Assembly: GCA_038210185.1 (NCBI GenBank)
Contig: JBBQWX010000003.1
Location: 6,520 to 70,519 of the forward strand
Source: Fodinibacter sp038210185
GTDB lineage: Bacteria > Actinomycetota > Actinomycetes > Actinomycetales > Dermatophilaceae
DNA length: 64,000 nucleotides
Direction of reading: 5' to 3'
The translations under genes were made by a program, and so were the position numbers. The notes beneath the pieces were generated by a model. It saw nothing but the letters and a program-made list of their open reading frames with translations. It made no database searches and was not told where the DNA came from. Below, one piece after another: positions 16,563 to 26,296 of this stretch (position 1 is the stretch's first letter; the number at the start of each line of letters is the position of its first letter).

Positions 16563-17246
16563 TCAGGCGGGGCGGAGGGTGCAGGTGAGCTCGGTGACGG
16601 TGCGCCCGGCCCGCACCCCCTTGGCCTCGAAGCCGTCGTCCGGGCGCCAGGCGGGGCGTTCGCCCTCGACGACGTCCCAGCGGCCGTGGTGGACCAGCTG
16701 CGCCCGGGCGTGCGCGGCATACGCGGCGATGTCGGTGGCGACGAGCAGCTGCCCGCCGGGCACCAGCCGCGAGGCGAGCAGGTCGAGGGTGTGCTGCTGC
16801 ACGAGCCGGCGCTTCGCGTGCTTGTTCTTGGGCCACGGGTCGGGGAAGAACAGGTGCACGGTCGCCAGCGACGCCGGGGCCACCTGTTCGGTGAGGTACG
16901 GCAGCGCGTCGCCGGGGTGCACCCACAGGTTGGTGGTGCCGGCCTCCTGCGCGGCCGCCAGCATCCGGGCCACGCCGGGTACGTGCACCTCGACGGCCAC
17001 GAGGTCGGCCTCGGGGTGGGCCAGGCAGTAGGCGATCGCCGCGGCGCCGTGACCCGAGCCGATCTCGAGCACGACCGGCCCCACCCGCCCGAACGCCTCG
17101 AGTGGCACCAACGGCCCGTCCGGCAGCGAGCGCGCCGGGAGCAGGGTCGTCATCCGCTCGTCGGTGAGGCGTCTGTTGCGCCAGCGCGGCGTGAAGGTGC
17201 GCACGCCCTCACCGGGAGCGTGGTCGAGAACCGGGTCGGATGCCAC
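16563..17246 (-). CDS. trmB: tRNA (guanine-N7-)-methyltransferase
   Basis: A 227-residue Rossmann methyltransferase. SAM binding is at VVLEIGSGHGAAAIAYC (about 58-74) and the family signature FFPDPWPKNKHAKRRLVQ at about 133-150. It makes m7G at position 46 of tRNAs. The start is GTG at 17246 with GAGAGG upstream. The gene is 23 bases downstream of the SpoIIE-type gene on the same strand and may be cotranscribed. Confidence 0.93.
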   Translation of the reverse strand: MASDPVLDHAPGEGVRTFTPRWRNRRLTDERMTTLLPARSLPDGPLVPLEAFGRVGPVVLEIGSGHGAAAIAYCLAHPEADLVAVEVHVPGVARMLAAAQEAGTTNLWVHPGDALPYLTEQVAPASLATVHLFFPDPWPKNKHAKRRLVQQHTLDLLASRLVPGGQLLVATDIAAYAAHARAQLVHHGRWDVVEGERPAWRPDDGFEAKGVRAGRTVTELTCTLRPA

Positions 17247-17269
17247 GAGCGAGGCCCTCTCGGCAGGAG

Positions 17270-18382
17270 TCAGAGTCGTCGGACGGCCAGGGCCGCCCGG
17301 TCGTCATCCTCTCCCGAACGGGCCGACTCGCACACCTCGCGAGCGACGTCTCCCTCGCCGAGTACCGACGCCGCGGCGACGCCGAGCATCCGGTCGATGC
17401 CGTCGACGAGGTCGCGCCCCCGCGACTCGATGACGCCGTCGGAGTAGAACAGCAGGGCGTCGCCCCGGTCCAGGCGGCCGATCTGCCGAGCGAAGGATAC
17501 GCCGGGCACCACCCCGAGCAGCGGCCCCGGAGCCCCGTCGAGCACCGTCCACCGCGCCCGGCCGGACGTGTAGCGGGCGGGGGCGGGGTGGCCGGCGTTC
17601 GCGATGGCGTAGTCACCCGTGCGCAGGTCGAGGTCGAGGTGCACCGCGGTGGCGAACCCCTCCTCCCAGCCCTGGCGCAGGAGGTACTCGTTCGCGGCCC
17701 GCAGAAAGTCCTTCGAGGGGATGCTGCCGAGCAGCCCGCCCAACGCCCCCGACAGCAGCAGCGACCGGGTGCCGGCCCGGGTGCCCTTGCCGCTGACGTC
17801 GACCAGCACGAGCTCGAGCCGGTGCCCCGACTCGCCCAGGTGCACCACCACGAAGTCGCCGGAGAACCGGTCACCGTGGGCGGAGCGGATGCACGACCAG
17901 GCCTGCCAGCCGTCGGGAAGCTCGGGAACCCGGCCGACTTGGGCGATCCGGTCTCGAAGCTCGGCGAACATGCGGTCGGCGCCGAACCCGCGGGTGCCGA
18001 CGACCGAGCGGGACCGCGCGGCGTAGTACATCAGCCCCATGACCGACAGGAACGAGATCACGACGAGCACGGCGCGCGGCGCGCTCAGCCCGGACTCCGG
18101 CATCCACAGGAGCAGGAAGCCCACGGTCAGCGCGTAGACGACGAGCAGCCCCGCGCCGCTGAGGACGACCCCGGCCCCGACCACCGCCGGGAACAGCAGC
18201 GCGCTCGGCACGCCGAGCGGCCACACGTTGGCCGCCGTGCCGACGACGACGACCGCGACGACGAACATCACGGTGTAGACGCGGTCGGCGTTGCGCACGC
18301 GGCTCGGCAGCCAGCGGGTGAGCGCGCGCGGCAGGCCACTGCCGTTCTGGGTACCGGAGCGCTGCAGCGCCTCGTTGGGCAT
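17270..18382 (-). CDS. SpoIIE/PP2C-type protein serine phosphatase, membrane-bound
   Basis: A 370-residue protein. Residues 30-130 hold four hydrophobic segments. The PPM-type phosphatase domain follows with RFSGDFVVVHLGES, LVLVDVSGKG, ANAGHPAP and ALLFYSDGVIESRG; the aspartates in SGDF, DVSGKG and SDG bind the metal pair. It lacks a GAF/PAS or RsbW-like domain. In Actinobacteria such proteins dephosphorylate anti-sigma antagonists; no partner is adjacent. ATG at 18382 has GAAGG seven bases before it. Confidence 0.88.
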   Translation of the reverse strand: MPNEALQRSGTQNGSGLPRALTRWLPSRVRNADRVYTVMFVVAVVVVGTAANVWPLGVPSALLFPAVVGAGVVLSGAGLLVVYALTVGFLLLWMPESGLSAPRAVLVVISFLSVMGLMYYAARSRSVVGTRGFGADRMFAELRDRIAQVGRVPELPDGWQAWSCIRSAHGDRFSGDFVVVHLGESGHRLELVLVDVSGKGTRAGTRSLLLSGALGGLLGSIPSKDFLRAANEYLLRQGWEEGFATAVHLDLDLRTGDYAIANAGHPAPARYTSGRARWTVLDGAPGPLLGVVPGVSFARQIGRLDRGDALLFYSDGVIESRGRDLVDGIDRMLGVAAASVLGEGDVAREVCESARSGEDDDRAALAVRRL

Positions 18383-18426
18383 GCTCACCCCTTCAGGGTC
18401 GGTGGGCCGCGCGCACACCCTAGTGC

Positions 18427-18963
18427 TCAGCCGTCGCCTCCGGAACCTCGGGGCGGCAGGGGCGGCAGGGGCGGCAGGGGCGGCAGGGCCGGCAGGGCCG
18501 GCAGGGCCGGCAGCGCACCCTCGGTCTCGTAGTCCGACATCATGCCGATGCGCCGCGCGTGCCGCGGGTCGCCGCTGAACGCGGTGGAGAGGAACACGTC
18601 GAGCATCGCGTGCGCAGCCTCCACCGAGCACATCCGAGCCCCGATCGAGATGACCTGGGCGTCGTTGTGCTCGCGGGCGAGCCGAGCCAGCTCCTCGTCG
18701 AAGCAGAGGGCGGCCCGGATGCCGGCGACCTTGTTGGCGGCCATCTGCTCGCCGTTGCCCGAGCCACCCAGCACCACCCCGAACGAGCCCGGGTCGTCCG
18801 CGACGGCCCGGGCGGTGCGCAGCACGAACACGGGGTAGTCGTCGGATGGGTCGTAGCTGTGCGGGCCGTGGTTGGTGACCTGGTGCCCGCTGCCCTCGAG
18901 GAAGCCGACGAGGTCGGTGAGCAGCTCGTACGCCGCGTGGTCGCCACCGATGTGGACGCGCAC
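18427..18963 (-). CDS. rpiB: Ribose-5-phosphate isomerase B with Pro/Leu-repeat tail
   Basis: A 178-residue RpiB. The core (about 150 residues) has IGGDHAAYEL at the start, GGSGNGEQMAANKV for substrate binding and the cysteine in RAALCFDEE. It interconverts ribose 5-phosphate and ribulose 5-phosphate. The last ~25 residues are a repetitive ALPALPPLPPLPP tail encoded by a 9-bp tandem repeat, absent from normal RpiB. GTG start at 18963 lies one base after the stop of the DsbA-like gene, so the two are coupled. Confidence 0.93.
   Translation of the reverse strand: MRVHIGGDHAAYELLTDLVGFLEGSGHQVTNHGPHSYDPSDDYPVFVLRTARAVADDPGSFGVVLGGSGNGEQMAANKVAGIRAALCFDEELARLAREHNDAQVISIGARMCSVEAAHAMLDVFLSTAFSGDPRHARRIGMMSDYETEGALPALPALPALPPLPPLPPLPPRGSGGDG
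18451..18513. repeat. Seven 9-bp tandem repeats in the 3' end of rpiB
   Basis: Four copies of GGGCGGCAG followed by three of GGCCGGCAG. They encode alternating Leu-Pro-Pro and Leu-Pro-Ala triplets at the C-terminus. Length should vary between strains by slippage without changing frame. Confidence 0.9.
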
Positions 18964-18964
18964 C

Positions 18965-19582
18965 TCAGGCCTGCGTGTCGAAGATCGGGTCGACGGTGCG
19001 CGAGCGCTTCAGCTCGAAGAACCCCTCGGTGCCTGCCACCAGGACGCACCCGTCCCAGAGCCGACCGGCCGCCTCGCCCCTGGGGGCCGGGCTGACGACC
19101 GGGCCGAAGAAAGCGATGCCGTCGACGGCCACGACGGGGGTTCCCACGTCGTCGCCGACCAGGTCGATGGCGCGCTGGTGCGACGCCCGCAGGACGTCGT
19201 CGTGCTCCTCGCTCGTCGCGGCCGAGGCCAGCTCGGCCGGCAGGCCGAGCTCGTCGAGCGCACCGGCGATCGCCTCGGGGTAGGGCAGCTGCAGGTGGTG
19301 GATCCGCTCACCCAGGGCGTCGTAGAGCGGCTTGACGATGTCGTCGCCGATCTTCTCGCGGGCGGCGATGACGACCCGCACCGGGCCCCATCCCTCCACC
19401 ATGAGCGAGCGGTACTGCTCGGGGAGGTCATCGCGGCCCTCGTTGAGGACCGACAGGCTCATCACCGACCAGGTGACGTCGACCGGGCGCACCCGCTCGA
19501 CCTCCGTCATCCAGCGGGAGGTCATCCACGCCCAGGGGCACAGGGGGTCGAACCAGAACTCGGCGGCGTTGCGTTCGGACAT
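18965..19582 (-). CDS. DsbA-family, mycothiol-dependent nitroreductase-like protein
   Basis: A 205-residue thioredoxin-fold protein with an inserted helical domain. The active site CPWA lies in FWFDPLCPWAWMTSRWM at about residues 9-25. The sequence follows the Rv2466c family of M. tuberculosis, a mycothiol-using oxidoreductase that acts on the prodrug TP053. Only one cysteine is present in the site, as in that family. This supports an organism that makes mycothiol. ATG at 19582 is preceded by CAGGATG. The gene is followed closely by rpiB. Confidence 0.88.
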   Translation of the reverse strand: MSERNAAEFWFDPLCPWAWMTSRWMTEVERVRPVDVTWSVMSLSVLNEGRDDLPEQYRSLMVEGWGPVRVVIAAREKIGDDIVKPLYDALGERIHHLQLPYPEAIAGALDELGLPAELASAATSEEHDDVLRASHQRAIDLVGDDVGTPVVAVDGIAFFGPVVSPAPRGEAAGRLWDGCVLVAGTEGFFELKRSRTVDPIFDTQA

Positions 19583-19708
19583 GCGCGTCATCCTGCCATC
19601 CGGCCGTTCGGGTCCGAGGGGCCCGGACCGCCGTGAAAGGATGACCCGACGCCAAGCGCGACGCCTGACCCGGCGTCCCACCCTCGTACCGCCCCGCAAG
19701 GAGACCCC

Positions 19709-22264
19709 GTGCCCGGCACGAACCTCACCCGTGAGGAGGCCGCCACCCGCGCGGCTCTCGTCACGGTCGACCGCCACGACGTCGAGCTCGACGTCACGAC
19801 CGGCCCGGAGACCTTCTCCACCCGAAGCACCATTGGCTTCTCCTGCACCGAGCCCGCAGCCGAGACCTTTCTCGACTTCGTCGGTGGCACCGTCGAGGGG
19901 CTGACCGTCAACGGCACCGCCCTCGACCCGGCCGAGCACTACGCCGACAGTCGGGTGCGCCTGCCCGGGCTGGCGGCGCACAACGTCGTCGTCGTCACGG
20001 CCACCGGCCGCTACACCAACACCGGCGAGGGCCTGCACCGCTTCGTCGACCCGGTCGACGACGAGGTCTACCTCTACAGCCAGTTCGAGGTGCCGGACAG
20101 CCGCCGGATGTACCCCGTGTTCGAGCAGCCCGACCTCAAGGCCCGCTTCACCTTCACGGTGACCGCACCGGCGCACTGGCAGGTCGTCTCCAACTCCCCC
20201 ACCCCGCAGCCCGAGCCGTCCGCGGAGGGCGGCGCTGCCACCTGGCACTTCGCCCCCACTGGCCCCATCTCGAGCTACATCACCGCGCTGGTCGCGGGGC
20301 CCTACGACGTCGTCCGCGACACCGTGACGACCCGCCGCGGCGAGGTGCCCCTCGGCATCTTCTGCCGTCGGTCGCTGACCCCATACCTCGACGCGGACAA
20401 CCTCTTCGACCTCACCAAGCGCGGCTTCGCGTTCTTCGAGGCGGAGTTCGACTGCGCCTACCCGTTCGAGAAGTACGACCAGATCTTCACGCCGGAGTAC
20501 AACATGGGCGCGATGGAGAACGCCGGTTGCGTGACCATCAACGAGATGTACGTCTTCCGCTCCAAGGTCACCGAGGCCCTCGTCGAGCGCCGGGCCCTCA
20601 CCGTGCTCCACGAGCTCGCCCACATGTGGTTCGGCAACCTCGTGACGATGCGCTGGTGGAACGACCTGTGGCTCAACGAGTCGTTCGCCGAGTGGGCGTC
20701 CACGACGTGCCAGGCCGAGGCCACCCGCTGGCACGACGCCTGGACGACCTTCGGCACCCACGAGAAGGACTGGGCCTACCGTCAGGACCAGCTCAGCTCG
20801 ACCCACCCGATCGTCGCCGAGATCCGCGACCTGCAGGACGTCGAGGTCAACTTCGACGGCATCACCTACGCCAAGGGCGCCTCGGTGCTCAAGCAGCTCG
20901 TCGCGTACGTCGGCCGTGAGCCCTTCCGGAACGGGCTGCGGGCCTACTTCGCCAAGCACGCCTGGGGCAACACCACCCTCGACGACCTGCTCCGCGAGCT
21001 CGAGGCCACCTCGGGACGCGACCTGCGCACCTGGTCCACGATGTGGCTCGAGACCGCAGGGGTCAGCACGCTGCGCCCGGTCGTCGAGGTCGACGACCGG
21101 GGCCGCATCGCGTCGGCCGTCATCGAGCAGACCTGTGCCCCCGGCTACGAGACGCTGCGCCCCCACACGCTGGCCATCGGCCTGTACGCCGTGCGCGACG
21201 GGCAGCTGCACCGCACCGAGCGGCTCGAGCTCGACGTCGACGGCGAGCGCACCGTGGTGCCCGAGCTCGTGGGTCGCGAGCAGCCCGACCTGCTCCTCGT
21301 CAACGACGAGGACCTGGCCTACGCGAAGATCCGGCTCGACGCGCGCTCACTGGCCACCGCCCTGGCCCACCCGCGGGGTTTCACGTCGTCGCTGCCGCGC
21401 GCGCTCGTGCTGGGCTCGCTGTGGGACATGACCCGTGACGCCGAGATGGGGGCGCGCCACTTCGTCGACGTCGTGCTCGAGACACTGCCCGGCGAGAGCG
21501 ACTCCACCCTGCTGCGCACGCTCATCACCCAGCTGCAGACCGCGGTGCACGTCTACACCGCCCCCGAGCACCGTAACGGCGCGCGCGCGTCCACCCGTGA
21601 CCGGCTCTGGGAGATCGCCCGCGACGCCGAGCCCGGCAGCGACGCCCAGCTGCAGCTGGTCAGCGCCGCCGCCGCCCTGACCACGGCCGGGAACGAGACC
21701 GCCCACGTGCGTGCCCTGCTCGACGGCACCGAGGTGCTCGACGGCCTCACCGTCGACTTCGAGATGCGCTGGACCCTGCTCACCGCCCTCGTCGCCGCGG
21801 GCGCGGCCGGCGCGGCCGAGATCGACGCCGAGCAGGCGCGTGAGGACACCGCCACCGGTCGCGAGCGCGCGGCCCGCGCACGAGCGGCCCGCCCGAGCGC
21901 CGAGGCCAAGGAGCAGGCCTGGGCCGAGGCCGTCGAGGGCAGCGGCCTGCCGACCGCCGTGGTCGAGGCGACGGCACTGGGCTTCACCCGCCCCGGCACC
22001 CCCGCCGACCTGCTGCGCCCGTTCGTCGACCGCTACCTCGCGCTGCTCGACACTCTCGACAGCAGGGGGTCGCACGCCGTGATCGAGACGATCGTCTTCG
22101 GCTTCTACCCCCGACCCCTCGCCGACCGCGACCTGAGCGCGCGCACCCAGTCGTGGCTCGACGGCCACCCCGACGCCCCCGCGTCCCTGCGGCGGCTCGT
22201 GGTCGAGAACCGCGACCCGGTGCTGCGGGCGCTGGCGGCGCAGGAGCGCGATGCCCGCGACTGA
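19709..22264 (+). CDS. pepN: Aminopeptidase N (M1 family)
   Basis: An 851-residue zinc aminopeptidase. The substrate-binding motif MGAMEN lies at about 266-271. Zinc ligands are H301 and H305 in HELAHMWFGN and the glutamate in NESFAEW (about 324). A tyrosine in the ~380-390 region (GITYAKGASVLKQL) is the usual catalytic one. It removes N-terminal residues from peptides in the cytoplasm. Length equals the actinobacterial family. Start is GTG with AAGGAGACCCC upstream. It overlaps mscS by 14 bases. Confidence 0.96.
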   Translation: MPGTNLTREEAATRAALVTVDRHDVELDVTTGPETFSTRSTIGFSCTEPAAETFLDFVGGTVEGLTVNGTALDPAEHYADSRVRLPGLAAHNVVVVTATGRYTNTGEGLHRFVDPVDDEVYLYSQFEVPDSRRMYPVFEQPDLKARFTFTVTAPAHWQVVSNSPTPQPEPSAEGGAATWHFAPTGPISSYITALVAGPYDVVRDTVTTRRGEVPLGIFCRRSLTPYLDADNLFDLTKRGFAFFEAEFDCAYPFEKYDQIFTPEYNMGAMENAGCVTINEMYVFRSKVTEALVERRALTVLHELAHMWFGNLVTMRWWNDLWLNESFAEWASTTCQAEATRWHDAWTTFGTHEKDWAYRQDQLSSTHPIVAEIRDLQDVEVNFDGITYAKGASVLKQLVAYVGREPFRNGLRAYFAKHAWGNTTLDDLLRELEATSGRDLRTWSTMWLETAGVSTLRPVVEVDDRGRIASAVIEQTCAPGYETLRPHTLAIGLYAVRDGQLHRTERLELDVDGERTVVPELVGREQPDLLLVNDEDLAYAKIRLDARSLATALAHPRGFTSSLPRALVLGSLWDMTRDAEMGARHFVDVVLETLPGESDSTLLRTLITQLQTAVHVYTAPEHRNGARASTRDRLWEIARDAEPGSDAQLQLVSAAAALTTAGNETAHVRALLDGTEVLDGLTVDFEMRWTLLTALVAAGAAGAAEIDAEQAREDTATGRERAARARAARPSAEAKEQAWAEAVEGSGLPTAVVEATALGFTRPGTPADLLRPFVDRYLALLDTLDSRGSHAVIETIVFGFYPRPLADRDLSARTQSWLDGHPDAPASLRRLVVENRDPVLRALAAQERDARD

Positions 22265-23207
22265 CCCCACCACCGTGCTGCCGGGGGTGCCCGACCTGGA
22301 CACCGTCACCGTGACGGTGGAGACGGTGCAGAAGTGGCTCGTCACCGACGGCCTGCGGATCCTGCTCACGCTGCTGCTCGCCGCCATCGCCCTGGCGCTG
22401 CTGCGTCGTCTCATCGACCGGGTGGTGGCCACGATGACGTCGAAGTCGGCGCGCCGGCTCGCCGAGTCGGGGCGGGCCGGCCGCGCCCTCGCGACCGCCA
22501 CCGGCATGGCCGGCGAGCGCCAGCGACAGCGGGTCGAGACGGTGGGGTCGCTGCTGCGCAGCATCGTCACCTTTGCGGTGGTGACCCTGGCCACGCTCAC
22601 CGTCATGGCGCTGCTCGGCATCCCGCTCGGCCCGCTCCTCGCGTCGGCCGGCGTCGCGGGTGTGGCCCTGGGCTTCGGCGCCCAGAGCCTGGTCAAGGAC
22701 TTCCTCTCCGGGGTCTTCATGATCTTCGAGGACCAGTACGGCGTCGGCGACGTCATCGACACCGGTGAGGCCATCGGCACCGTCGAGGAGGTGACCCTGC
22801 GGATCACCCGGCTGCGCGACGCGAACGGCGTCACCTGGTACGTGCGCAACGGTGAGATCATCCGCATCGGCAACCGGTCGCAGGGCTACTCCACGGCGAT
22901 GGTCGACATGCCCGTCTCCTACGCCGAGAACGTCGAGCGTGTGGTGGGCGTCATCCGCGAGGTGACCACCGCGATGGGCAGCGACCCCGACTGGGCCGAG
23001 AAGTTCGTCGAGGCCCCTCAGGTGCTCGGCGTGGAGTCGATCGTCGGCATGACCATGACGATCCGCACCATCGCCCAGTGCGTGCCCGGCGAGAACTTCG
23101 CCGTGCAGCGCGAGATGCGCGAGCGCCTCAAGGCCGCCCTGGACGCCGCCGACGTCAAGGCGCCCCCGCTCGGCCCGTTCGGCGGACCAGTGGGAGGGCC
23201 CCCGTGA
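22251..23207 (+). CDS. Small-conductance mechanosensitive channel (MscS family)
   Basis: A 318-residue protein. One or two N-terminal membrane segments are followed by the pore helix GVAGVALGFGAQSLVKDFLSG (about 133-153), then the cytoplasmic beta domain starting IFEDQYGVGDVIDTGEAIGTVEEV. The pore helix has the Gly/Ala packing of MscS. It should open under membrane tension to release solutes. It overlaps pepN upstream and the globin gene downstream, giving one operon. Confidence 0.9.
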   Translation: MPATDPTTVLPGVPDLDTVTVTVETVQKWLVTDGLRILLTLLLAAIALALLRRLIDRVVATMTSKSARRLAESGRAGRALATATGMAGERQRQRVETVGSLLRSIVTFAVVTLATLTVMALLGIPLGPLLASAGVAGVALGFGAQSLVKDFLSGVFMIFEDQYGVGDVIDTGEAIGTVEEVTLRITRLRDANGVTWYVRNGEIIRIGNRSQGYSTAMVDMPVSYAENVERVVGVIREVTTAMGSDPDWAEKFVEAPQVLGVESIVGMTMTIRTIAQCVPGENFAVQREMRERLKAALDAADVKAPPLGPFGGPVGGPP

Positions 23208-23596
23208 CCCTGTACGACGAGGTCGGCGGCGCCCCGACCTTCATCGCCCTCGTCCACGCGTTCTACGAGGGTGTGGCCGACGACCCCGAGCTGCGCGCCC
23301 TGTACCCAGAGGACGACCTCGCGCCCGCCGAGCGACGGCTGCGGATGTTCCTCTCCCAGTACTTCGGTGGCCCCACGACCTACAGCGCCGAACGGGGCCA
23401 CCCGCGCCTGCGTATGCGGCACGCGCCCTTCCCGGTCACGCTCGACATGCGAGACCGCTGGATGCGGCACATGCTCGCGGCGCTGGACACCCTCGACCTG
23501 CCCGATGAGCAGGCCGAGCAGATGCGCGACTACTTCCTGCGCGCCGCGCACATGCTGGTCAACACCGACGAGCAGCACCCCCCGCCCGAGCGCTGA
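23204..23596 (+). CDS. Group II truncated hemoglobin (GlbO-like)
   Basis: A 130-residue truncated globin. Visible features are LYDEVGGAPTFIALVHAFYEGV (helix B region), RLRMRHAPFPV with the heme-binding histidine F8, and DRWMRHMLAAL containing the Trp G8 of group II. The tyrosine and cluster around FLSQYFGGPTTYSAERGHP are standard. Such proteins bind oxygen and detoxify NO or peroxide. GTG start overlaps the mscS stop (GTGA). Confidence 0.92.
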   Translation: MTLYDEVGGAPTFIALVHAFYEGVADDPELRALYPEDDLAPAERRLRMFLSQYFGGPTTYSAERGHPRLRMRHAPFPVTLDMRDRWMRHMLAALDTLDLPDEQAEQMRDYFLRAAHMLVNTDEQHPPPER

Positions 23597-23655
23597 CCGG
23601 CCCGACCGACGGCCCGCCCGAGCGAATTTCGCGACGCGGCACGGCATACGGAAAC

Positions 23656-25467
23656 ATGGGGTCGGTGACCCAGCTGACCACCTCGACCCTGACCACCCCC
23701 GGGGAGGTCGTCCACCGGGCCGACTCCCCCGATGCCCCGTGGTGGCGCGACGCCGTCATCTACCAGGTCTACCCGCGCTCCTGGGCCGACGCCGACGGCG
23801 ACGGCATCGGGGACCTGCCCGGCATCACCGCCCGGCTGCCGTACCTGCGCGACCTCGGCGTGGATGCCGTGTGGCTGAGCCCGTTCTACGTCTCGCCGAT
23901 GAACGATGCCGGCTACGACGTCGCCGACTACCGCGACATCGACCCGCGGTTCGGTGCACTTCGCGACGCCGACGCGATGATCGCCACGGCCCACGCGCTC
24001 GGCCTGAAGGTGCTGGTCGACCTGGTGCCCAACCACACGAGCAGCGAGCACGCGTGGTTCCGGGCGGCGGTGGCCGCCGGGCCGGGGAGCCCCGAGCGCG
24101 AGCGGTACATCTTCCGCGAGGGACGCGGCGCCGACGGTGAGGAGCCCCCGAACAACTGGCCCTCGGTCTTCGGCGGGCGGGGCTGGACGCGGGTCACCGA
24201 ACCCGACGGCACCGCGGGCCAGTGGTACCTGCACATCTTCGACGTCACGCAGCCCGACCTGAACTGGAAGCACCCCGAGGTCGAAGCCGAGTTCCACGCC
24301 ATCCTGCGGTTCTGGTGCGACCGGGGCGTCGACGGCTTCCGGGTCGACGTCGCCCACGGCCTGGTCAAGCGCGACGGCCTGCCCGACTGGCACGGCAACG
24401 TCGGCCTCTACGACGAGGTCGACGCCGACACCGGGCCCACCGGCGTCGGCCGCGACGCCGAGCTGCTGCGCTCCGAGGAGGGCGAGGTCCTCGACCACAC
24501 CGCCACCGGCGCGGCGCCGATGTGGGACCAGGATGGGGTGCACGAGATCTACCGGGGCTGGCGGGCGGTGCTCGACGCCTACGGCGAGCCGGACCGCATC
24601 CTGTGCGCCGAGGCGTGGGTCGCGCCGGCCTCCCGCCTGGCGCGGTACGTGCGCCCGGACGAGATGCACCAGGCGTTCAACTTCGACTTCCTCGACGCGC
24701 ACTGGGACGCCACGGCGCTCTGCTCGGTGATCGAGGCCTCGCTGCGCTCCAACGACGGCGTCGGGGCGCCCACGACCTGGGTGCTGTCGAACCACGACGT
24801 CGTGCGGCACGCCTCGCGGCTGGGGCTCGACCAGTCGCTGCCGCGACCCAACGGCATCCGGGCCGAGCACCCACAGCCGGATGCCGTGCTGGGCCTGCGT
24901 CGCGCCCGCGCCGCCACGGCCCTGATGCTCGCCCTGCCCGGTGGCGCCTACGTCTACCAGGGCGAGGAGCTGGGCCTGCCGGAGCACACCACGCTGCCCC
25001 ACTCGTACCGCCAGGACCCCACCTTCCACCGTACCTGCGGCACGGTCACCGGGCGCGACGGGTGCCGGGTGCCGATGCCGTGGGTCAAGGGAGCTCCCAG
25101 CAACGGCTTCGGACCCGGCGACGACCCGTGGCTGCCGCAGCCCGACGCCTACGCCGACCTCGCCGTCGACCAGCAGCAGGGCGTCGCGGGGTCGACCCTC
25201 GAGCTCTACCGATCGCTGCTCGAGTACCGCCGCGAGCACCGCGTCGGCCACGGGAGCCTCACCTGGGACGCGCTGTCCTGTGACACGGTCGTCGCGCTGC
25301 GCAACACCGCCGCCGACGGCGAGCGCACGCTGCTCGTGGTCACCAACCTCGGCGCCGACCCGGTGACGCTCCCCGGCGGCGAGGTGCTCGTCGCCTCCGG
25401 CGCCATGACCGACGACGGAGCCGTGCCGACCGACACCACGGTCTGGGTCCGCCTCCCGGTGGCCTGA
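23656..25467 (+). CDS. GH13 alpha-glucosidase / oligosaccharide hydrolase
   Basis: A 603-residue GH13 enzyme. Conserved regions are DLVPNHTS, GFRVDVAH with nucleophile D231, LCAEAW with acid E319 and SNHD with D381. The layout (WRDAVIYQVYPRSWADADGDGIGDLPGI) is that of GH13 subfamilies 23/30 acting on short alpha-glucosides. There is no signal peptide, so it works on imported maltooligosaccharides, sucrose or similar substrates. Substrate choice cannot be read from the sequence. ATG at 23656 is first in frame. Confidence 0.9.
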   Translation: MGSVTQLTTSTLTTPGEVVHRADSPDAPWWRDAVIYQVYPRSWADADGDGIGDLPGITARLPYLRDLGVDAVWLSPFYVSPMNDAGYDVADYRDIDPRFGALRDADAMIATAHALGLKVLVDLVPNHTSSEHAWFRAAVAAGPGSPERERYIFREGRGADGEEPPNNWPSVFGGRGWTRVTEPDGTAGQWYLHIFDVTQPDLNWKHPEVEAEFHAILRFWCDRGVDGFRVDVAHGLVKRDGLPDWHGNVGLYDEVDADTGPTGVGRDAELLRSEEGEVLDHTATGAAPMWDQDGVHEIYRGWRAVLDAYGEPDRILCAEAWVAPASRLARYVRPDEMHQAFNFDFLDAHWDATALCSVIEASLRSNDGVGAPTTWVLSNHDVVRHASRLGLDQSLPRPNGIRAEHPQPDAVLGLRRARAATALMLALPGGAYVYQGEELGLPEHTTLPHSYRQDPTFHRTCGTVTGRDGCRVPMPWVKGAPSNGFGPGDDPWLPQPDAYADLAVDQQQGVAGSTLELYRSLLEYRREHRVGHGSLTWDALSCDTVVALRNTAADGERTLLVVTNLGADPVTLPGGEVLVASGAMTDDGAVPTDTTVWVRLPVA

Positions 25468-25468
25468 C

Positions 25469-26281
25469 GTGCGGGCGAGCGACTTCACCTACCTCGACCA
25501 GCCGACCCCGGTGGCGCTGGCCCACCGCGGTGGCGCGAAGTACGCGCCCAACGTCGGTCTGGAGAACACCCTCGCGGCGTTTCGCCAGGCCGTCGCGATG
25601 GGTTACCACTACCTCGAGACCGACGTGCACGCGACCCGTGACGGCAGGGTGGTCGCGTTCCACGACACCGTGCTCGACCGGGTGTCCGACGGCAACGGTG
25701 CGATCGCGACGCTGCCCTACGACGCTGTGCGCGAGGCCCGGATCGGCGGCGCAGAGACCATTCCGCTGCTGTCGGACCTCTTCGAGGAGTTCCCCGACGC
25801 CCGCATCAACATCGACATCAAGTCCGACGACGCCCTCGCGCCCACGGTGCGGGACGTGCTGCGCCACAACGCCACCGAGCGTGTCTGCATCGGCTCGTTC
25901 AGCGAGCGACGGCTGCGGGCGGCCCGCACCGCGCTCGGGCCCCGGGTCGCGACGGCAGCCGGGCAGGTGGGCACCGCCCTGCTCAGGTTCAGCCCGGCCG
26001 CGCTGAGCCGGATAGTGCACACCCCGGCTCCGGTGCTGCAGCTGCCGGCCCTGCACCGGCTGCGCGGGCGCACCATCACCCTCGTGACCCCCGGCCTCGT
26101 GCACCGGGCGCACGACCTCGGCAAGCACGTCCACGTCTGGTTCCACGCGTGGTCGCGCGAGGACGCCGACGAGATGCACCGACTGCTCGACCTCGGTGCC
26201 GACGGCATCGTCACCGACCACATCGACGTGCTGCGCGACGTGCTCGCCGAGCGTGGTCACCCACTCGTCCCGCCCACCTGA
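25469..26281 (+). CDS. Glycerophosphodiester phosphodiesterase
   Basis: A 270-residue GDPD TIM-barrel enzyme. LAHRGG (H19), ENTLAAF, and LETDVHATRDGRVVAFHD carry the catalytic histidines and metal-binding Glu/Asp. VHVWFHAWSREDADEM near the end is also typical. It hydrolyses glycerophosphodiesters to glycerol 3-phosphate and an alcohol. The GTG start is one base after the stop of the glucosidase gene, so they are cotranscribed. Confidence 0.93.
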   Translation: MRASDFTYLDQPTPVALAHRGGAKYAPNVGLENTLAAFRQAVAMGYHYLETDVHATRDGRVVAFHDTVLDRVSDGNGAIATLPYDAVREARIGGAETIPLLSDLFEEFPDARINIDIKSDDALAPTVRDVLRHNATERVCIGSFSERRLRAARTALGPRVATAAGQVGTALLRFSPAALSRIVHTPAPVLQLPALHRLRGRTITLVTPGLVHRAHDLGKHVHVWFHAWSREDADEMHRLLDLGADGIVTDHIDVLRDVLAERGHPLVPPT

Positions 26282-26296
26282 CGCGGGTGCCGCCCT

